From: JAOUEA01 sp963790335
GTDB taxonomy: Bacteria; Actinomycetota; UBA4738; HRBIN12
Direction: 5' to 3'
Length of the DNA: 64,000 nucleotides
Assembly (NCBI GenBank): GCA_963790335.1
Contig: CAWBOB010000006.1
Span: forward strand, 1 to 64,000
Part shown: piece by piece, positions 59,829 to 64,000 of the stretch
How the letters are laid out: every line of letters begins with the position of its first letter
How positions within the stretch are numbered: position 1 is the first letter of the stretch
Translations under genes and position numbers: made by a program
Notes under the pieces: model-generated
Databases searched by the model: none
What the model was told of the DNA's origin: nothing
Seen by the model: the letters and a program-made list of their open reading frames with translations, nothing else

Positions 59829-60109
59829 CCTTCTCCTTCGAGGTGCTCGTGACCCTGAAGCCGGGCCTCGCCGATCCGCAGGGCAAGGCCGTGGAAGCCT
59901 CGCTCCCCACCTTGGGGTTCTCGAACGTCTCGGGCGTGCACGTCGGGCGCCACGTACGGCTCGACGTCGACGCGCCGACCCACGACGAGGCCCGCGCGGA
60001 AGTCGCAGAGATCGCTGGTCGGCTGCTCGCGAACCCCGTGATCGAGGACTTCCGGGTGCTCGACGCCGAAGCGGACCGGTCCACCCCGCGAGAGGACGCG
60101 TCTCCATGA
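59825..60109 (+). CDS. purS: FGAM synthase subunit PurS
   Basis: This is a 94-residue small subunit that bridges PurQ and PurL. GTG 59825 gives TFSFEVLVTLKPGLADPQGK, AVEASLPTLGFSNVSGVHVG and RHVRLDVDAPTHDEARAEVA, the standard PurS pattern (VxLKxGvxDPqGxa). A 12-residue tail after the usual end is acidic and Ser-rich. It overlaps purC and purQ by four bases each (GTGA and ATGA). Confidence 0.95.
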   Translation: MTFSFEVLVTLKPGLADPQGKAVEASLPTLGFSNVSGVHVGRHVRLDVDAPTHDEARAEVAEIAGRLLANPVIEDFRVLDAEADRSTPREDASP

Positions 60110-60826
60110 GCATCGCCTCCGCGCCCCGGGTCGGCGTCATCACGTTCCCGGGCTCGCTCGACGACCGGGACGCGATGCGGGCGGTCGCCACGATGGGGGG
60201 CGAGGGGGTGGCGCTCTGGCACGCCGATCCCGATCTGCGCGGTGTCGACGCGGTGGTGCTGCCCGGCGGGTTCAGCTACGGCGACTACCTGCGCTGCGGG
60301 GCGATCGCGGGCCGGGCCCCGATCGTCGAGGAAGTGCGGAGGTTCGCCGAGCGCGGCGGCCCCGTGCTCGGTATCTGCAACGGCTTCCAGATCCTCTGCG
60401 AGGCGGGGCTGTTGCCGGGCGCCCTCATGCGCAACGCGTCGCTCCGGTTCGTCTGCCGCGACGTGTCGCTTCGGGTCGAGACCTCTCAGACGCCGGTCAC
60501 GCGCGAGCTCGTCGCGGGCGAGGTGCTCGACGGTCCCGATCAAGCACGGCGAAGGCCAGTACGTCGCGACGCCGGAGCAGCTCCGCGAGATCGATCGGCA
60601 CGGTCTCGTGGTGTTCCGCTATGCGACCGCGGCCGGTGAGGTGACCGAGGCCGCCAACCCCAACGGTTCGTTCGACAACATCGCCGGGGTCCGCAACGTC
60701 GCCGGCAACGTCGTCGGACTGATGCCGCACCCCGAGCACGCCGTCGATCCCGACCTCGGTCCCACGGGAGGCCAAGCCCTGTTCGCTTCGCTGCTCTCGG
60801 GGGTGCCGGCGGAAGCGGTCACGTGA
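60106..60826 (+). CDS. purQ: FGAM synthase glutaminase subunit PurQ, one frameshift
   Basis: This is a class I glutamine amidotransferase of about 240 residues that supplies ammonia to PurL. RVGVITFPGSLDDRDAMRAV, AVVLPGGFSYGDYLRCGAIA and GPVLGICNGFQILCEAGLLP contain the nucleophilic Cys (GICNG). An extra base near 60534 shifts the frame; it continues with IKHGEGQYVATPEQLREIDR, VVGLMPHPEHAVD with the catalytic His and Glu (H-P-E-H). ATG 60106 overlaps purS; the stop overlaps purL. Confidence 0.95.
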
Positions 60827-63036
60827 GCGAGGAGCCGCTGCACCGACGGCTCGGGCTCGCCGACGACGAGCACGCGCGCATCATCGCGACGCTCGGGCGC
60901 GATCCGCGCCCGGCCGAGCTCGCGATGTACGGCGCGATGTGGTCCGAGCACTGCAGCTACAAGTCCTCGAAGATCCACCTGAAGACGCTTCCGACCGAGG
61001 GGAGCGCGGTGCTGGTCGGACCGGGTGAGGACGCGGGGGCGGTCGACGTCGGCGACGGCATCGCCGCGGTCTTCAAGATGGAGTCGCATTCGCACCCGAG
61101 CGCGATCGAGCCGTACCAGGGCGCAGCGACCGGCGTGGGCGGCATCGTGCGCGACATCGTCTCGATGGGCGCGCGCCCGGTGGCGTTGCTCGACCCGCTG
61201 ATGTTCGGCCCGCTCACCGACGCGCGCAACCGATGGCTGCTCGAGGGCGTGGTGGCAGGCATCGGCGGCTACGGGAACTGCATCGGCGTGCCCACGGTCG
61301 GGGGCGAGATCCGATTCGCCGAGCCCCACTCGGCGAACCCGACCGTCGACGTCATGTGCGTGGGCATCGCCGAGGCCGACGCGCTCGTGACCGGCTCGTC
61401 GCTCACCCCTCAGGTCGGGTCGCTCATGGTGCTGTACGGAGCCACGACGGGACGCGACGGCATCGGCGGCGTGAGCGTGCTCGCGAGCGCGACGCTCGAC
61501 GATTCGGGCGAGACGGCGCGGCCCACCGTGCAGATCGGCGACCCCTTCGCCGAGAAGCTGCTGATCGAAGCCTCGCTCGAGCTGATCGAGCAGGGGCTGC
61601 TCGAGGGCCTTGCAGGATCTGGGCGGCGCCGGCATCACCTGCGCCGTGAGCGAGTCGGCGGCTCGCGCGGGCATGGGCGCCATGCTCGACCTCGACGCCG
61701 TGCCGCTGCGCGAGGCCGGCATGGAGGCGTTCGAGATCCTCACCAGCGAGTCGCAGGAGCGCATGCTCGCGATCGTGCACCCGGCGAAGCTCGAGCGAGG
61801 TGCAACGGGTGTGCGAGCGATGGGGGCTGCAGATCGCGGTGGTCGCCGAGCTCGTCGAGGGCGGAACGCTCACGGTGACCCACGGCGGCGACATCGTGGC
61901 CGAGGTGCCTGCCGTCTCGCTCGTCGACGAGGGACCCGTCTACGACCGACCGCCGCCACGCTCCGCGCGGCGACGACGGGTCGCTCGACGATCCCACCTT
62001 CCTGCCGTTCGAGGGCGACCTGCTCGAGGCGCTGCGGCGCCGTGCTCGCCTCGCCCAACGTGGCATCGAAGCGATGGATCTGGCAGCAGTACGACTCGCT
62101 CGTGCAGGGGCAGACCGTTGCCGGTGCCGGGAGGCGACGCGGCCATCGTGCGGCTCGATGGCACCATGCGGGCGCTGGCCCTCTCGACCGACGGCAAGGG
62201 CCGGTTCGGATCGCTCGACCCCTACCTCGGGGCGATGCACGCCGTCGCCGAGTCCGCGCGCAACGTGGCGGTCACCGGCGCGCGCCCGCTCGCCATCACG
62301 AACTGCCTGAACTTCGGCAACCCCGAGCGCCCGGTCGTGATGTGGCAGTTCGCCGAGTCGATCCGCGGCATCCGCGACGCCTGCCTCGCCTTCGACACGC
62401 CGGTGACCGGCGGCAACGTGAGCTTCTACAACGAGTCGGCCGGGTCCGCGATCTGGCCGACGCCGGTGATCGGCATGCTGGGGCTGCTCGACGATCACCG
62501 GCTGCAGGGTGCCGCTCGGGATTCCCGCGCGCCGGTCTCGCGATCTTCCTGCTGGGGGAGACGTTCCCGGAGCTCGGGGGCTCGGAGTTCGCCGACGTCG
62601 TGCTCGGCGTCGTGGCGCGGGCATCCCCCGGCACTCGATCTCGCGAAGGAGCGAGCCCTGCACGCCCTGCTCGTCGAGGCGGCAGCATCCGACGTGCTCG
62701 CGAGCGCCCACGACTGCGCCGACGGCGGGCTCGCGGTCGCCCTCGTGGAATCGGCGATCGAGGGCGGCCACGGGTTCGCAGTCACGATCGCGACCGATCT
62801 GCCGCCGCACGTGTCGCTGTTCTCCGAGAGCGCCTCGCGCGCCGTGGTCTCGGTCGCGCCCGAGCACGAGCCCGCCCTCGCACGAGCTCGCCGGCTCCTG
62901 CGGAGTGCCACTGGAGCGACTGGGCGAGACCGGAGGGCCCCGCGTGGTGTTCGACGGCATGTTCGAGACCACGGTCGCCGAGCTGCACGAGCTCTACGAG
63001 GGCGCGATCCCGCGGCTCATGGAACCGGCGGTCTGA
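60823..63036 (+). CDS. purL: FGAM synthase large subunit PurL, about eight frameshifts
   Basis: This small-type PurL of about 735 residues converts FGAR, ATP and ammonia to FGAM. GTG 60823 overlaps purQ. AELAMYGAMWSEHCSYKSSK, VFKMESHSHPSAIEPYQGAA and TGVGGIVRDIVSMGARPVAL are hallmark motifs. GGAGITCAVSESAARAGMGA follows an indel near 61613. NVAVTGARPLAITNCLNFGN, VTGGNVSFYNESAGSAIWPT and AHDCADGGLAVALVESAIEG match the second half. Indels lie near 61613, 61800, 61955, 62040, 62130, 62505, 62625 and 62890. Because every block is conserved, these are treated as base errors. The product works with PurS and PurQ. Confidence 0.93.
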
Positions 63037-63037
63037 G

Positions 63038-63827
63038 ATGACCGGCCTCGGCCCCGCGCCCGCCCATCCGGGCGGTGACCTTCGACTTCTGGGACACGCT
63101 CGTCGCAGGAACAGCAGGAAGCGGAAGCGCGATGCGGCGGCTGCAGATCGATCGGTTCGCCGCGACCCTCGACGAGGCCGGCCGGCACGTGCCCGGCGAC
63201 GAGCTCGCGAGCGCGTTCGACGCGAACTGGGAGCGCTTCGAGGAGCGGTGGATCGCGAACACCGGCCAGTACACCCCTGCCGACACGGTCGAGTTCGTCG
63301 CCGAACGCATCGGACTCGCGCTCGACGATGCGCTGCGGACCCGGCTCGTCGACGGCTTCCGCGAGGTGGGAGAACGGGTGCCGCTGGAGCTCGCCGAGGG
63401 CATCACCGACGTGCTCGAGACGCTCCGCTCGGCCGGCCTGCGCATCGCGATCGTCTGCGACGTGGGCCTCACGCCGTCGCCCACGCTGCGCGATCGGCTC
63501 GAGCGCTTCGGCGTGCTCGACTCGTTCGACGCGTGGGCGTTCAGCGACGAGACGGGGTGGTTCAAGCCGGCCCCCGAGGCGTTCGCTCCGGCGCTCGCGG
63601 CCGTGGGGCTCGGCATCGACGACGGCCCCGCGGTCGCCCACGTCGGCGACAACCCCCGCACCGACGTCGCCGGCGCGCTCGCGCTCGGCATGCTCGCGAT
63701 CCGGTACACGGGGTTCCGCGACGCCGTGGTCGAGGCCGACACCGTGGGCGAAGGAACCGAGCCCGCTCACGTGCGACGGACGACCCCGACGTGGCTGGCC
63801 CGCCTCCTCCCGAAGCCCACCACGTGA
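63038..63827 (+). CDS. HAD-family phosphatase at the end of the purine operon, one frameshift
   Basis: This is a phosphatase-like protein of about 260 residues. ATG 63038 is one base after the purL stop. An indel near 63060 joins TGLGPAPA to IRAVTFDFWDTL, which is HAD motif I (D-F-W-D-T, the second Asp changed to W-D spacing as in many actinobacterial members). SAGLRIAIVCDVGLTPSPTL holds motif II (here VCDVG rather than S/T-N), GWFKPAPEAFAPALAAVGL has the motif III Lys, and VAHVGDNPRTDVAGALALGM is motif IV. HAD phosphatases next to purine genes often dephosphorylate nucleotides; the substrate is unknown. Confidence 0.8.
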
Positions 63828-64000
63828 TCGATGACCACCGCGAGCTGCCCGGATTGCTTGGCGTCGCATGATCCGTCGGTGAGCCCGTTCACGCCGCGGC
63901 CCGCTCAGGCGTCGTTCGTTTATGGACCGGCCAGGAAGGCGTGACGTTGGCTGAGGCCATCGCGGGCGATGCCGCCATTCCAGGACGTTCCTGGAGGCCA
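63828..64000. other. Terminal stretch with no recognised gene
   Basis: After the HAD stop only a 15-codon frame and mixed sequence are seen. purF, often near purL, is not recognisable here. The last about 120 bases (from TTTATGGACCGGCC on) look less GC-rich than the operon. They might belong to another gene continuing past the window or to another join. No call is made. Confidence 0.3.

Overview
This window is not one continuous genome segment. It reads as at least two, probably three, pieces joined together. Bases 1 to about 456 are a proteobacterial-type fragment: the end of rsmI followed by the start of pyrC. Bases about 457 to 10,440 have moderate GC and a Nitrospirota- or environmental-proteobacteria-like gene set: a cut IS3-family element, a CARF-HEPN protein, a PEP-CTERM protein, a secreted RHS-TPR protein, a pyrophosphatase and short GGGTCAGAGTC-type repeats. 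From about 10,443 to the end the DNA is very GC-rich with dense overlapping genes, GTG/TTG starts and Liv, aglEFGK-like, purine and SpoIID genes. That indicates an uncultured member of the Actinomycetota (class not resolved). Both joins cut conserved genes in mid-domain (pyrC into IS3; a HAD phosphatase into livM), so assembly or scaffold chimerism is more likely than gene transfer.

A second general property is frequent one- or two-base indels inside otherwise well-conserved genes: rsmI, the CARF protein, the PEP-CTERM protein, a Ser/Thr kinase, the sugar permeases, an MFS exporter, PAP2, YihY, GH25, purA, purQ and purL. Many can be explained by gain or loss of one base beside a short run. 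I therefore annotate these as single genes with apparent frameshifts rather than as pseudogenes.

Layout of the actinobacterial part. 10.4-19.3 kb: a branched-chain-amino-acid-type ABC transporter (livKFHM) divergent from an RpiR regulator, a glutamine-synthetase-like ligase, a FluG-type amidohydrolase and an FAD oxidoreductase. This looks like a catabolic module for an imported amine or amide, with the two halves of FluG as adjacent genes. 19.3-25.4 kb: secreted beta-propeller proteins, a Ser/Thr kinase coupled to a lipoprotein, and a trypsin-like protease. 25.5-31.1 kb: a dodecin-like protein, an OmpR-type two-component system followed by two acidic low-complexity secreted proteins, a nucleotide cyclase and MsrB. 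31.2-36.0 kb: a carbohydrate ABC transporter whose first permease carries an unusual SdrB-like extracellular domain. 36.1-43.9 kb: an MFS exporter and envelope enzymes (M15 peptidase, SpoIID-like, PAP2, YihY). 43.9-54.3 kb: an orphan Tat-exported polyamine-type binding protein, a ScyD/ScyE-like protein, ArfB, and two secreted glycan hydrolases sharing the same accessory modules. 54.4-63.8 kb: purA and a tightly overlapping purD-purE-purB-purC-purS-purQ-purL operon ending in a HAD phosphatase. Its PurE-like protein lacks the catalytic-histidine motif normally present.

No tRNA, rRNA, CRISPR array or replication origin was recognised. The most interesting items are the orphan CARF-HEPN nuclease, the permease with an inserted SdrB-like domain, the divergent PurE, the split-FluG transport/catabolism cluster and the RHS-TPR protein.
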